From positions 1-64,000 of the forward strand of contig NZ_CBXX010000026.1 of NCBI RefSeq assembly GCF_000577615.1: a stretch of 64,000 nt of DNA, read 5' to 3'. Both the position numbers and the translations under genes were made by a program. This DNA is from Herbaspirillum sp. RV1423 (GTDB lineage: Bacteria > Pseudomonadota > Gammaproteobacteria > Burkholderiales > Burkholderiaceae_D). Positions 53,845 through 62,840 of the stretch are shown piece after piece; within the stretch, counting starts at the first letter, position 1; the number at the start of each line of letters is the position of its first letter. The notes below the pieces were generated by a model. The model saw only the letters and a program-made list of their open reading frames with translations, was not told the DNA's origin and made no database searches.

Positions 53845-54744
53845 TCATTGGCCGCTCTCATCGTATCGCATCGCAGTAAGATCCTCTATCAAGGATGGAC
53901 CGGTCGGGTGCCATCCGAGCCTGGCTTGAGTCTGCGCACTGGAGGCCGGAAAATCCATATCGGCAAACATTCCCATCCACCCGAAGTGCGCCTTCGCCTC
54001 TTCACGCGAAACCGAAATTACCGACACGTTCAGGCCGCGGCCGATCGCCTCCGCGATGACGCGTGCTTCCACCCCTTCTTCACCGACGGCATGGTAACGC
54101 GCGCCTGATTCCCGCTTCTCCAGCGCCATGCGGTAGAGACGAGCGACATCAAGAAGATGACCTGCCGGCCAACGGTTGCGTCCTTCGCCCACGTAGGCAG
54201 AAACCCGCTTCTCGCGTGCGATTGAGATGAGCGGCGTAATGAGGCCTTGCTTGAGTGTGTCGTGAACTTGCGGCAGACGCACCACGGACACATTGATGCC
54301 GGCGGCCAACAGTTGTGCACCCGCCAATTCCGAAGCGCTACGCGGATTGGGATGGTCAATGTTGAAAATGTCCTCGGTTGCCGTCTGCCCGGATGCCGGG
54401 CTGCCCATGCCGGTCCCGGAGGTAATCAGCAGCGGCCGATCCGACCCTTCGAGTGCGGAACCGAGCGCTTCAATGACGCACCTGTCCTTGTCGCAGTTCT
54501 CGACAAATCGGGAGAAATCGTGGTCAAAGGCTGTATGAATCACCCCCTCCGCCAGCATGGCGCCCCGGCGCAAGCTATCGGGGTCTTCAAGCGTTCCGCG
54601 GTGCACTTCCGCGCCGACGGCGAGCAGTTTTCTGGCGCCCTCGTCGGAGCGGGTCATGCCGATCACCTGATGCCCCGCCTGGATCAGTTCCGGAACCAGG
54701 GCCGAGCCGATGAAACCCGTCGCGCCGGTAAGAAAGATACGCAT
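53845..54744 (-). CDS. Extended-SDR/NAD-dependent epimerase-like protein
   Basis: This 299-residue protein has the NAD(P) motif TGATGFIGSAL at the N-terminus and the extended-SDR substrate domain with HLLDVARLYRMALEK. The usual YxxxK triad is not evident: the region after LLITSGTGMG reads PNPRSASELAGAQLL, without Tyr. It belongs to the NAD-dependent epimerase/NmrA-like group often induced by stress and may bind cofactor without classical catalysis. A strong ribosome site (GAGGAG) precedes the ATG. It is divergent from the XRE-type regulator, its likely controller. Confidence 0.88.
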   Translation of the reverse strand: MRIFLTGATGFIGSALVPELIQAGHQVIGMTRSDEGARKLLAVGAEVHRGTLEDPDSLRRGAMLAEGVIHTAFDHDFSRFVENCDKDRCVIEALGSALEGSDRPLLITSGTGMGSPASGQTATEDIFNIDHPNPRSASELAGAQLLAAGINVSVVRLPQVHDTLKQGLITPLISIAREKRVSAYVGEGRNRWPAGHLLDVARLYRMALEKRESGARYHAVGEEGVEARVIAEAIGRGLNVSVISVSREEAKAHFGWMGMFADMDFPASSAQTQARLGWHPTGPSLIEDLTAMRYDESGQ

Positions 54745-54812
54745 ATGTGTGCTCCTCGTTGATCGAATATGCGTACTATCTGCCTAGTCCTTATACTATT
54801 AAAGTAGTGATA

Positions 54813-54830
54813 GTTTCCTATTATAGAAAC
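54813..54830. promoter_or_regulatory. Inverted repeat before the XRE-type regulator gene
   Basis: GTTTC (54813-54817) and GAAAC (54826-54830) flank an 8-bp AT-rich spacer, 13 bp before the regulator start, in the 99-bp divergent gap with the epimerase-like gene. Candidate autoregulatory operator that could also cover a -10 element (TATTATA lies inside). Confidence 0.4.
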
Positions 54831-54843
54831 CAACAGGATCAGC

Positions 54844-55692
54844 ATGGCGGCCCACAACACCAACTCTTTAGGGACATTCCTGAAAGATCGGCGTACCCGT
54901 CTGGACCCAGCCGCCTTCGGGTTGTCCGGACGCAGGAGGACGCCCGGGCTGCGTCGGGAAGAAGTCGCCCAACGCGCCAACATCAGTCCAACCTGGTACA
55001 CGTGGTTGGAGCAAGGACGCGGCGGTGCCCCGTCCGCGGACGTGCTCAATCGCATTGCAGAAAGCTTGCTGCTGACCGAACCGGAGCGCGAGCATCTCTT
55101 TCTCTTGGGACTCGGACGGCTGCCGGAGGTCCGCTACAAGTCCGTGGAAGGCGTCAGTCCCCGACTGCAACGCCTGCTCGACTCGCTGGACGCCAGCCCG
55201 GCTTTGATCAAGACCGCCGCCTGGGATGTGGTTGCCTGGAATCGCGCCGCCGTCATCGTACTCACCGACTACAGCACCCTGCCTGCGGATCAGCGCAACA
55301 TACTTCGCCTGCTATTTTGCAATCCTGCCATTCGTGAAAAGCAGCATGACTGGGAGGCTGTGGCGCGTTTTGCCGTGGGAGCGTTCAGAGCGGATGCCGC
55401 GCGCGCCGGCGCGATATCGGAAGTCAGTGAACTGGTCGAGGAACTTTGCGCGGCAAGCCCCGATTTTGAAGCCTTGTGGAAAGAAAATGACGTGCGCGCC
55501 CATGGCGAGGGCTTGAAGCACCTTCGGCATCCGAAGCTCGGTGTGATCGATCTGGAATATTCTGCTTTTTCGGTCGATGGCCGACCTGATTTAAGCCTGA
55601 TGATTTACAACCCCGTCTCAAGCTTGATGGCTCAGCGTATCAGGTCGCTCATCAAGACCGGCGAGGTTCAGCCGGACGAGATGGCAACGTGA
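54844..55692 (+). CDS. XRE-type helix-turn-helix regulator with MmyB-like ligand domain
   Basis: This 282-residue regulator has an N-terminal Cro/XRE helix-turn-helix (about 8-75, RRTPGLRREEVAQRANISPT and WYTWLEQGRG) and a C-terminal MmyB-like ligand-binding domain (about 105-275), a PAS-like fold that binds fatty acid-type ligands in structurally known members. Such proteins usually control a divergent SDR or oxidoreductase gene, which fits the epimerase-like gene here. It is convergent with the ABC ATPase gene 22 nt away. Confidence 0.93.
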   Translation: MAAHNTNSLGTFLKDRRTRLDPAAFGLSGRRRTPGLRREEVAQRANISPTWYTWLEQGRGGAPSADVLNRIAESLLLTEPEREHLFLLGLGRLPEVRYKSVEGVSPRLQRLLDSLDASPALIKTAAWDVVAWNRAAVIVLTDYSTLPADQRNILRLLFCNPAIREKQHDWEAVARFAVGAFRADAARAGAISEVSELVEELCAASPDFEALWKENDVRAHGEGLKHLRHPKLGVIDLEYSAFSVDGRPDLSLMIYNPVSSLMAQRIRSLIKTGEVQPDEMAT

Positions 55693-55713
55693 CGGTGTCT
55701 AAAGGAAGCGTGG

Positions 55714-56529
55714 TTAGTGCGTTTGTTCGAGACTCTTCATCACCTCCGATTGGACCGTCTCCCAAATCGATTTCTTCAATTCGATATAGCGCGGCGACAA
55801 CTGCACTTCCGCCGTTCTCGGATGGGGGAGATCGTTTTGGATGTCTTGCACCACGCGACCGGGTTTGGCGCCCATGACCACCATCCTCGTCGAGAGCATC
55901 AAGGCCTCATCGATCGAGTGCGTGATGAACAGAATCGTCTTGCCGCTCTTCTCGTAGATGGAAAGCAACTGCTCTTGCAAGACTTGACGCGTCATCGCAT
56001 CGAGCGCGGCAAACGGTTCGTCGAACAGCATCACGTCCGGGTCGTTGGCAAGCACCCGGGCAATCGACACGCGCTGCTTCATGCCTCCCGACAAGGCGCT
56101 CGGATAGCTTTTCTCACATCCGCGCAAGCCGACCATCTCGATATAGTGCTGCGCCGTCCTGGCGCGCTCGGCACGGGAAATGCCGCGCATCTTGAGGCCG
56201 AACTCGACGTTCTGCTGCACCGTCTTCCACGGGAACAAGGCGTACTGCTGAAACACCATGCCGCAGCCGGGATCGATATCGCGCACTTCGCGATTGTTGA
56301 CATGCACCGAGCCTGCGCTGGCCCGTTCAAAACCGGAAATGAGATTCAGCAAGGTGGACTTGCCGCAACCCGATGCGCCCAGCAGGACGAGGAACTCGCC
56401 CTTCGCCACTTCGATGTCGACATGGTCGAGCACCTTGAGCGCGCCGAACGACTTGGAGACATCGCGGATGCTGATCATTGCATTCGCGCTTACGTTCGCG
56501 GACGCCGCCGAAGAAGTTACTGCTGCCAT
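55714..56529 (-). CDS. ABC importer ATPase, SsuB/TauB type
   Basis: This 271-residue nucleotide-binding protein has Walker A GASGCGKST, Q-loop VFQQYALFPW, signature LSGGMKQRVSIA, Walker B VMLFDEPFAALD and H-loop FITHSIDEA. The start at 56529 overlaps the permease gene by 13 nt and gives a short Ala/Ser-rich lead before the fold begins (MISIRDVSKSF). It is the last gene of the binding protein-permease-ATPase set transcribed on the minus strand. Confidence 0.93.
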   Translation of the reverse strand: MAAVTSSAASANVSANAMISIRDVSKSFGALKVLDHVDIEVAKGEFLVLLGASGCGKSTLLNLISGFERASAGSVHVNNREVRDIDPGCGMVFQQYALFPWKTVQQNVEFGLKMRGISRAERARTAQHYIEMVGLRGCEKSYPSALSGGMKQRVSIARVLANDPDVMLFDEPFAALDAMTRQVLQEQLLSIYEKSGKTILFITHSIDEALMLSTRMVVMGAKPGRVVQDIQNDLPHPRTAEVQLSPRYIELKKSIWETVQSEVMKSLEQTH

Positions 56530-57290
56530 GACAAAACGCTCCTTTGAATCAGACGAAACACCATATCCGTGATCAGCACGGTAAAACTGATCAGGACCAT
56601 GCCCAGCACCACCGTATCGGTCTGGAAGAATTCCTTGCCGTTCATGATCATGAAGCCGAGGCCTTCCTTGGCCGCGACCAGTTCGGCCGAAATCACACAG
56701 GTCCAGGACAGGCCGAGAATGACCTTCATGCCCGACAGGATTTGCGGCATGCAACCCGGCAAGATCACTTCGCGCATGACCTGCCAGCGATTGGCGCCCA
56801 GATTGCGCGCGGCGCGAATGAGCAGCGGGTCGATGCCTTGCGTGGCGTCGATGACATAGAGCAAAGCGGGAGTGACCGAGCCCATGAACACGATGCTGTA
56901 CTTTTGCGTTTCGGTGATGCCGAACCACAGCAAGGTCAGCGGAATCCAGCTCATCGACGGCAGGGGCCGCAGGAACGACAGAATCGGATCAAGCACGGCG
57001 CGGGCGACGCGCGACGTCCCGAGCACGACCCCCAGCGGAATCGACACCACCACCGCCGCAAAAAAACCGACCATCACGCGCCGTCCCGATGCGGCGATAT
57101 TGGAAATCAGCGAATTCTGATCCCACATGCGTATCGCCCGGGCCAGCACTTGCGAAGGCGCCGGCAAAAACACCGGGTCGACCGCCCCTGATCGACAGAT
57201 CAACTCCCATAGCAGCAGGAAACCGAGCAAGGACGCTGCCGAGATTGTCAGCAATGCCCCGTTCTGCAGCCATTTTTTCTTTTCAGCCAT
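56517..57290 (-). CDS. ABC importer permease, SsuC/TauC type
   Basis: This 257-residue inner-membrane permease has six hydrophobic segments from about residue 12. The docking loop shows DPLLIRAARNLGANRWQVMREV and LSGMKVILGLSWTCVISAEL, family hallmarks. It follows the binding-protein gene by 9 nt and overlaps the ATPase gene. The substrate is unknown. Location beside hutG, hutD and an FAD oxidase gene suggests a small nitrogen-containing organic acid or betaine-like molecule. Confidence 0.93.
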   Translation of the reverse strand: MAEKKKWLQNGALLTISAASLLGFLLLWELICRSGAVDPVFLPAPSQVLARAIRMWDQNSLISNIAASGRRVMVGFFAAVVVSIPLGVVLGTSRVARAVLDPILSFLRPLPSMSWIPLTLLWFGITETQKYSIVFMGSVTPALLYVIDATQGIDPLLIRAARNLGANRWQVMREVILPGCMPQILSGMKVILGLSWTCVISAELVAAKEGLGFMIMNGKEFFQTDTVVLGMVLISFTVLITDMVFRLIQRSVLSWQQ

Positions 57291-57299
57291 GCCCTAGCC

Positions 57300-58301
57300 T
57301 CACAGGTAAGTTGCATTGACCCATTGCCGCACTTGCGGAACCGAATCGATTTGCTTGAGTTTGAGCAGCATTTCCGACAGTTTTTGCAAGCCGACGACGA
57401 AGTCGCCCGGATTGTTCATGAGCGCCTGCTGGTCGGCCTGGCTGAACCACTCGGTCTGTTTGATTGTGGTCAGTTGTTCTTCGTAGGTCAGCGAGGTCAG
57501 TTCCATCAGCAGCTTGGCCGCCTCCTCCGGTTTCTTTGTCATGAAGGCGTTGGCTTCAAAGATCGCCGCCAGGAAACCCTTGACCGCATCGCGGTTGTCC
57601 TTGGCGAAGGAGGTGCGCGTCAGCAGCACGTCCGGACCGGGCGACATCTTGTAGCTCTTGTACAAGGAGAAGGCGGAATCGTCGAGCAAGACCTTGGTGC
57701 CGGGCAGCGCGCGAATGCGATTGAATGTCGGCGTCCAGGCCACCGCCGCGTCCACCTGATTGGCGCGATAGGCGGTGAGCAGCTCGGTGGCGGGCAGATT
57801 GATGACGGATACGTCCTTGTCCGGATCGATCCTGGCTTGCGCGAGAATGTCCAGCAACAGCACGTGCGAGCTTGACGCATAGGTCACGCCGATTTTCTTG
57901 CCTTTGAGATCGTTGATGCTGTTGACGCCGTCGCGCACCAGCAGGCCTTCGGCCTTGCCGAAATTGTTGGGCGTGGCAATCAGTTGAAATTGACGCGCGC
58001 CGCTGGCCATGAGCGCCAGCGCGGAAACCACGCCGGTGCCGGCGATGTCGACGTTGCCGGCCATGACGGCCGCCATGCGCGCCGACGAGGTGGAGAACGC
58101 TTGCCAGCGCAGGTCGATATTCTGTTTCGCCATCATGCCGGTCTTCATCGCGATGTACGCAGAATAGTGGCCGAGCCAGGCGGATCCGCCATAGTTGACG
58201 ACGGTGGCGCCAGCGGCGCGGGACAGGATGGGCAATCCCATCGAACCGGCCGCGGCCAACGTTGCGGCTTGCTTCATGATCCTGCGTCGAGTTTCATTCA
58301 T
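57300..58301 (-). CDS. ABC importer substrate-binding protein, NMT1/SsuA type
   Basis: This 333-residue periplasmic protein has a Tat-like leader (TRRRIMKQAATLAAAG, cleavage near SRAAGA around residue 30). The mature fold has YSAYIAMKTGMMAKQNIDLR, the ligand-lobe segments AGTGVVSALALMASGARQ and INDLKGKKIGVTYA. It provides specificity for the adjacent permease and ATPase. The ATG at 58301 has a GGGGAG ribosome site; the frame upstream carries dispersed repeats and is non-coding. Confidence 0.92.
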   Translation of the reverse strand: MNETRRRIMKQAATLAAAGSMGLPILSRAAGATVVNYGGSAWLGHYSAYIAMKTGMMAKQNIDLRWQAFSTSSARMAAVMAGNVDIAGTGVVSALALMASGARQFQLIATPNNFGKAEGLLVRDGVNSINDLKGKKIGVTYASSSHVLLLDILAQARIDPDKDVSVINLPATELLTAYRANQVDAAVAWTPTFNRIRALPGTKVLLDDSAFSLYKSYKMSPGPDVLLTRTSFAKDNRDAVKGFLAAIFEANAFMTKKPEEAAKLLMELTSLTYEEQLTTIKQTEWFSQADQQALMNNPGDFVVGLQKLSEMLLKLKQIDSVPQVRQWVNATYL

Positions 58302-58397
58302 TGCTTGCTCCCCTATCTTGGTTGATCCAAAAAATAAAACGATGGAAACGGCCCCCTGCTCGCCGTCATGCCGTTCGGTTAAACCTGTTTTTTCCAG

Positions 58398-58480
58398 CCG
58401 TGGTCCCGGCGCATGCCGGGACCCAGTGTCGTGAGGACGTCCGATACGACGCTGGGCCCTGACTTTCGTCAGGACGACGG
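58398..58480. repeat. Dispersed palindromic repeat pair upstream of the ABC importer operon
   Basis: Two facing units: 58398-58432 (arms CCCGGC and GCCGGG with flanks CCGTGGT and CCCAGTGTCGT) and 58446-58480 (inverted unit with arms CCTGAC and GTCAGG). They match the units at 20.0 and 24.4 kb and lie in the intergenic region upstream of the binding-protein start. Confidence 0.75.
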
Positions 58481-58862
58481 TTGTCATAAACTGACAATGC
58501 GCTCAGGAGTTTTTTAAACTTAACTGAACCGCATTACCCTGCTGGCCGCTCCCTTTTCTCATTGTCGTTCTCACCGTCGTGATCACGCATTTACCGATAC
58601 CTCACACGCTGGCGCCTCGTTGCGGATCGGCCTTGGTGTGTCGATATTACTAATCCGTGACAAGTTAAAAAAGGAGCAAATGGAGGCTTAAGGAAAACTA
58701 ATATTAACTATGGCCGTGGCTAATCTAATACTCTCTTCACACATCGCGAAAAGCCGCAGCCGGCCCTGCCCGACGTCGACGGGCAAGGTGGCAATCGTGT
58801 GCAAAACCGTGGGAATTTGCGGCGCGGCGGCGTGAATACCAATACACTCCGCGCCGGCCTCT
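58481..58862. other. Intergenic region between the ABC importer and hutG
   Basis: About 380 bp with no supported gene. A strong-looking ribosome site (AAGGAG near 58672) precedes only a three-codon frame, so it does not mark a protein. The 3' end of the hutG transcript (minus strand) and the promoter of the importer operon must lie here; I see no clear terminator hairpin with a T-run. Confidence 0.5.
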
Positions 58863-59669
58863 TCAGCGTCGCTGCACCGCCTGCAATGCAGCATCCATGA
58901 TGGTCCGGATAACCGGAGCGGCTTCTTGCGCAAGGTCGGGCCGATAGCCAAACGGCGGCGTCTCGTCCATGTAAGTCGACTGGCACATCTCCAACTGGAC
59001 CGCGTGGACGTTGTCCTGCGGCTGCCCGTAATGGCGCGTGATGTAGCCGCCCTTGAAGCGGCCGTTCACCACGGAGGTGTAGCGCTTGCCGCAGGCAGCC
59101 GGAGCCGTGCGCTCAATGGCCTCTTGCACCGCAACGGAGCAACTGCGTCCTTCATTGGTGCCGAGGTTGAAATCGGGCAGCTTGCCGTCGAAGAGACGCG
59201 GCAGGCGGCTCGCAATCGAGTGCGCCTCCCACAGCAGCACCGCGCCGTGCAAGGCGCGCAGCCGTGCGAGTTCGGCTTGCAACTGATCGTGATAGGGGCG
59301 CCAGTACGTGGCCAGGCGCGCGGCGATTTCTTCCTTGGCGGGCGCCTGTCCTTCCTGATAAATCGGCTCGCCGGGAAAGGTCTCGGTCGGACAAAGCGAT
59401 GTGGTGGTTTGGCCCGGATACAGGCTCTCGCCGCCGGGAGGGCGATTCAGGTCGATGACATACCGCGAGTAGTTCGCGTGCAGGATAGTCGCCCCCATCG
59501 ACGCGCCAAAATCGTAGAGCTGCGCCAGGTGCCAGTCGGTATCGGCCAGCAGACTCGCGGCCGGCGTCAGCCGATCAGCGATCTCGGCGGGAATGCGGGT
59601 GCCCATGTGGGGGATGGAGATCAGCAGCGGCTGCTCTCCACGCTTGAGATTGAAAACATCGACTGCCAT
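58863..59669 (-). CDS. hutG: N-formylglutamate deformylase-like amidohydrolase
   Basis: This 268-residue HutG-family enzyme has the zinc-site segments ISIPHMGTRIP (His21), DTDWHLAQLYDF and LLWEAHSI, plus VIDLNRPPGG and SLCPTETFPGEPIY, all hallmarks of the family. HutG hydrolyses N-formyl-L-glutamate to formate and glutamate, the last step of one histidine-degradation route. No hutH, hutU or hutI gene is in the window. Position near hutD, an FAD oxidase-like enzyme and etfBA suggests it may act on an N-formyl product of another pathway. GGAGAG precedes the ATG. Confidence 0.92.
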   Translation of the reverse strand: MAVDVFNLKRGEQPLLISIPHMGTRIPAEIADRLTPAASLLADTDWHLAQLYDFGASMGATILHANYSRYVIDLNRPPGGESLYPGQTTTSLCPTETFPGEPIYQEGQAPAKEEIAARLATYWRPYHDQLQAELARLRALHGAVLLWEAHSIASRLPRLFDGKLPDFNLGTNEGRSCSVAVQEAIERTAPAACGKRYTSVVNGRFKGGYITRHYGQPQDNVHAVQLEMCQSTYMDETPPFGYRPDLAQEAAPVIRTIMDAALQAVQRR

Positions 59670-59754
59670 TACTTCTCTCCGTTCATCATTCCGTCATTCA
59701 AACAATACGCGGCGACCGACCGCCAAGGGGCCGCAACTCGTCCGCGCTGCGCTG

Positions 59755-60714
59755 CTATTTCCATGAGAACGCATCCTTCGGCAGGGTCGGCAATACCGCC
59801 TGGATCGCCGGCGAAATCTGCTGCTCCAATACCTGCCTGGTAATGACCGATATTTCATCGGCCAGTCCGGTCCATTCCCCTTCCCGCGACAACAGGAAGA
59901 AATTGCGCCGCCCGAGCTGGCTTGCCGGCAAGGGCACCACCGTCACGTCGTCCAGGCAATGCCGCGATTGCCACAGGCACAACGGCGTCGTCACGGCGTA
60001 ACCGATGCCCCACGCCACCAGGTTCAGCAACGGATCGGTCGCATCGAATTCGAAGCGGCGCGCCGCGTCCAGACCGATGTGGCGCAAATAGCGCTCAATC
60101 TGCTGGCCGATGACCGAGCGCTTGGTGTAGCGCATCAGCGGCAGGCTTTCAAACACTTTGCGGTAGTCGCCGTCCGCGACCGCCATGCTCCTGGGCACCA
60201 CGGCCACAAACGCTTCCGAAAAAAGCAGCCGCTGCTCGATGCGCGAATCGTTGACGGTGGACTCGGTGCAAACCGCCAGATCCAGTTCGCGTCGCTGCAA
60301 CTGCTCGCTCAACGTCGGCGTCAATCCCGACCAGAGCGATATCTCACGCGCGTTTTTCGACAAGGCCCGCACAATCGCCGGTCCCACCGTCGCGGAAAAC
60401 GAGTCCACGCCGCCCAGGCGAAACTGTGCGATTTCCGATTTCGATGCATCCAGCAACCGCTCGTTGACGCGCTGCGCATGCTCAAGCAAGTCCTGGGCCA
60501 ATTCCAGCAAGAGGCGGCCTGCAGCCGTCGGCCTGGAGGGACGGAACTCGCGATCCAGCAGCAGCATTCCGCTTTGCGTTTCCAGCGACTTGATCAACTG
60601 GCTGACCGCGCTTTGCGTCACGCCGAGCTTCCTGGCGGCCTCGATCATCGAGCCTCCTTCGCACACGGCGACAAACGCGTGCAACGCATGAAGGTCAAAC
60701 GGTATTGCTGACAT
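59755..60714 (-). CDS. LysR-family regulator
   Basis: This 319-residue regulator has an N-terminal helix-turn-helix (about 6-66, GGSMIEAARKLGVTQSAVSQ) and a C-terminal effector-binding domain (about 95-310). It is divergent from the FAD oxidase-hutD-etfBA operon across 204 bp that contain a near-ideal LysR palindrome at 60842-60858. It likely activates that operon, and possibly hutG downstream on its own strand, in response to the pathway substrate. Confidence 0.93.
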   Translation of the reverse strand: MSAIPFDLHALHAFVAVCEGGSMIEAARKLGVTQSAVSQLIKSLETQSGMLLLDREFRPSRPTAAGRLLLELAQDLLEHAQRVNERLLDASKSEIAQFRLGGVDSFSATVGPAIVRALSKNAREISLWSGLTPTLSEQLQRRELDLAVCTESTVNDSRIEQRLLFSEAFVAVVPRSMAVADGDYRKVFESLPLMRYTKRSVIGQQIERYLRHIGLDAARRFEFDATDPLLNLVAWGIGYAVTTPLCLWQSRHCLDDVTVVPLPASQLGRRNFFLLSREGEWTGLADEISVITRQVLEQQISPAIQAVLPTLPKDAFSWK

Positions 60715-60841
60715 AACTCCCCCGCAGAGTGCCGCCGCAACGCCGCTGCCGATGAAGTCCGGCGCCGTCGTTGCATTGGCGGTGATGATGATGATGGAAA
60801 ACGATTCGCATGGCGCTAATGTTAAACGCTCTTCTTCAAAA

Positions 60842-60858
60842 CATTAGATTCTCTAATG
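60842..60858. promoter_or_regulatory. LysR operator candidate (perfect palindrome)
   Basis: CATTAGA (60842-60848) and TCTAATG (60852-60858) form a perfect 7-3-7 palindrome containing the LysR T-N11-A core (ATTAG-N5-CTAAT). It is 61 bp before the start codon of the FAD oxidase-like gene and 128 bp from the lysR start. An additional TAATG half-site lies about 25 bp to the left. Confidence 0.6.
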
Positions 60859-60918
60859 CAGTAATTCGACAATACCATTTCGGGTGACACTTGCTTCCGT
60901 CCAATTTGAGAGGAAGCT

Positions 60919-62103
60919 ATGAACGTTTATGATGCCATCGTGATCGGCGCCGGCGTGGTCGGCACGTCGACCGCATTCCATCTTGCCCGACTGGGTGCGC
61001 GCAATGTCCTGGTGCTTGACCGCAAGGCAATCGGCGAAGGCACGACGTCCCAATCCTCAGGCATCTTGCGCACGCATTATTCCGTGCAGGAAAACGTCGA
61101 ACTGGCGCAGCGTTCGTGGAGCGCCTTCAATCATTTCGCGGAATACCTGGAAGACGAAGAAGCCTCCAGCGGCCTGGTGAAATGCGGTTACATGATCTGG
61201 GCCGCCGAAGGCGACAAGCTCGAGCCGTTGCGCCAATCGCTGCAAGGGCAGGAAGCGCAAGGCATCGCGCTGCAGTATGTCGATGCCGCACAAGCCAGGG
61301 CCCTGCTGCCGATCGCCCAATTCGACGATGCCGCGCTGATCTGTTTCGAACCCGAAGCCGGCTTTGCCGATGCCTACCTGGTTGCCACCTCCTTCGCGCG
61401 CGCGGCGCGTCGCCGCGGCGTCACCATCAAGGAAGGCGTGACGGTCGAAAAGGTCATCATCGAAGGCGGCCGCGTGGTCGGCGTCGACACCAGCGCCGGA
61501 CGCTTCCTGAGCGACACCATCGTCAGCACGCAAAACATCTGGACGCCGGAGCTGGAACAATGGACCGGCCTGAAACTGCCGGTACGCCCCGAACGCCATA
61601 CCGTCATTGCACTGGAAGGCCCGGAAGCCTATTCCTACACCATGCCGGTCTTCAAGGATCTGGCCTCCAAGGGCATGCTCTACGGCCGCAGCTACGGCGG
61701 CAACCAGATGCTGGTCTCCGAAGGCGTGGCGGGCGAAACGCTGGCGACCCCGGACACCGAACAAGGCGATGTCTCGCTGGATGACGTCGTTGAAATCGGC
61801 GCTCAGGTTGCAGAACGCTTTCCGTCGTTTGAAACCGCCGGCCTGGCGACGTCATGGACCGGCGTCTACGACGTCACGCCGGATTGGAATCCGGTGCTCG
61901 GCCGGTTGCCGGGCATCGAGGGCCTGATCGCCGGTTTCGGTTTCTCGGGACATGGCTTCAAGCTGTCGCCGGCGGTGGGCCGCGTTCTCGCGCAGGCCGC
62001 GCTCGGACTGCCGACCGACGTCTCGCTCAAACCTTATGCGCTCGAACGTTTCTCGACCGGCCAACTGCTGCTGGGAAAATACGGTTCGGGCGCCGTCTCC
62101 TGA
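60919..62103 (+). CDS. FAD-dependent amine/amino-acid oxidoreductase (DAO/sarcosine oxidase beta-like)
   Basis: This 394-residue flavoprotein has an N-terminal FAD motif (VIGAGVVGTSTAFHLARLG), QSSGILRTHYS (a substrate/flavin region of the sarcosine oxidase family), GVTVEKVIIEGGRVVGVDT and the C-terminal GFSGHGFKLSPAVG flavin-binding stretch. Enzymes of this type demethylate or deaminate N-substituted amino acids. With hutD and etfBA in the same operon, electrons probably go to ETF and then the quinone pool rather than to oxygen. A ribosome site (GAGAGGAAG) precedes the ATG. Confidence 0.9.
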   Translation: MNVYDAIVIGAGVVGTSTAFHLARLGARNVLVLDRKAIGEGTTSQSSGILRTHYSVQENVELAQRSWSAFNHFAEYLEDEEASSGLVKCGYMIWAAEGDKLEPLRQSLQGQEAQGIALQYVDAAQARALLPIAQFDDAALICFEPEAGFADAYLVATSFARAARRRGVTIKEGVTVEKVIIEGGRVVGVDTSAGRFLSDTIVSTQNIWTPELEQWTGLKLPVRPERHTVIALEGPEAYSYTMPVFKDLASKGMLYGRSYGGNQMLVSEGVAGETLATPDTEQGDVSLDDVVEIGAQVAERFPSFETAGLATSWTGVYDVTPDWNPVLGRLPGIEGLIAGFGFSGHGFKLSPAVGRVLAQAALGLPTDVSLKPYALERFSTGQLLLGKYGSGAVS

Positions 62104-62135
62104 TCCTGACCGCACCAAGCAGGCACGCATTCATC

Positions 62136-62765
62136 ATGCAAACCATCACGCTCGCCGACATCCCGGCACAGTTGTGGCGCAACGGCGCCGGGTTGACGCG
62201 CCCGATCGCGTCCGGCGTCGCAGGCCGCACTGCCGCCGGACAGTTGGCCGCCAGGGAGATTCCCAATATCGATGCGTTCGACTGGCGCATCAGTCTGGCG
62301 GACATCAAAGGCGACGGTCCGTTTTCGGTTTTTCCCGGCATCGATCGCTGCGCCGTGCTGTTGGGCCACAGCGGCATCACCCTGTCCGGACCGAGCGGAT
62401 CGTCGTATCTGACGCCCCTGCGTCCGCTATCGTTTTCGGGCGAAGCCGAACTGGAGGCGCGCTGCGATCCCTCGCCGACGTCGACGACGCCGCAGATCCT
62501 GAATCTGATGGTGCGCCGCAAGACCATGCGCAGCGAGGTCGGCGTGATCCATGCAAGCTATCGCTGTCCTAAAGCCGCGACGCTGTTTGTCCTGGTCGCG
62601 GCGGGTCAATGGGAATTTGACGCGCCGGACCGATCGGCCACGACGTTGTTGTCGGTCGGCGAAGCGGGCATCGTGCATGAGCTTGCCGCCGGCGCGCTGA
62701 TGAGACCCAGCCCGTCGCACAAGAACGCGAAAGCTGTCGTCGTGATATTGCAGCGGCCGGATTGA
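62136..62765 (+). CDS. hutD: HutD-family protein
   Basis: This 209-residue bicupin-like protein of the HutD/Ves family begins QTITLADIPAQLWRNGAG and contains FDWRISLADIKGDGPFSVFPGIDR, the family signature. HutD proteins regulate or limit histidine utilisation, probably by binding a pathway metabolite such as formylglutamate. Its presence beside an FAD oxidase gene and near hutG suggests a histidine-like or N-formyl intermediate. The ATG at 62136 lies 32 nt after the oxidase stop; the frame upstream is shadow of that gene. Confidence 0.9.
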   Translation: MQTITLADIPAQLWRNGAGLTRPIASGVAGRTAAGQLAAREIPNIDAFDWRISLADIKGDGPFSVFPGIDRCAVLLGHSGITLSGPSGSSYLTPLRPLSFSGEAELEARCDPSPTSTTPQILNLMVRRKTMRSEVGVIHASYRCPKAATLFVLVAAGQWEFDAPDRSATTLLSVGEAGIVHELAAGALMRPSPSHKNAKAVVVILQRPD

Positions 62766-62840
62766 TCGCCGCGGCGATCTTTCTCTTTCTCGGAGCCAGC
62801 GGCATCACTCCTATTTACGATCATTCATTTATCTACTTCT

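Noticed and set aside
58660..58700. Apparent ribosome site AAGGAG followed by ATG
   Set aside because: The frame stops after three codons, so it does not mark a protein gene; a leader peptide seems unlikely without an attenuator structure.
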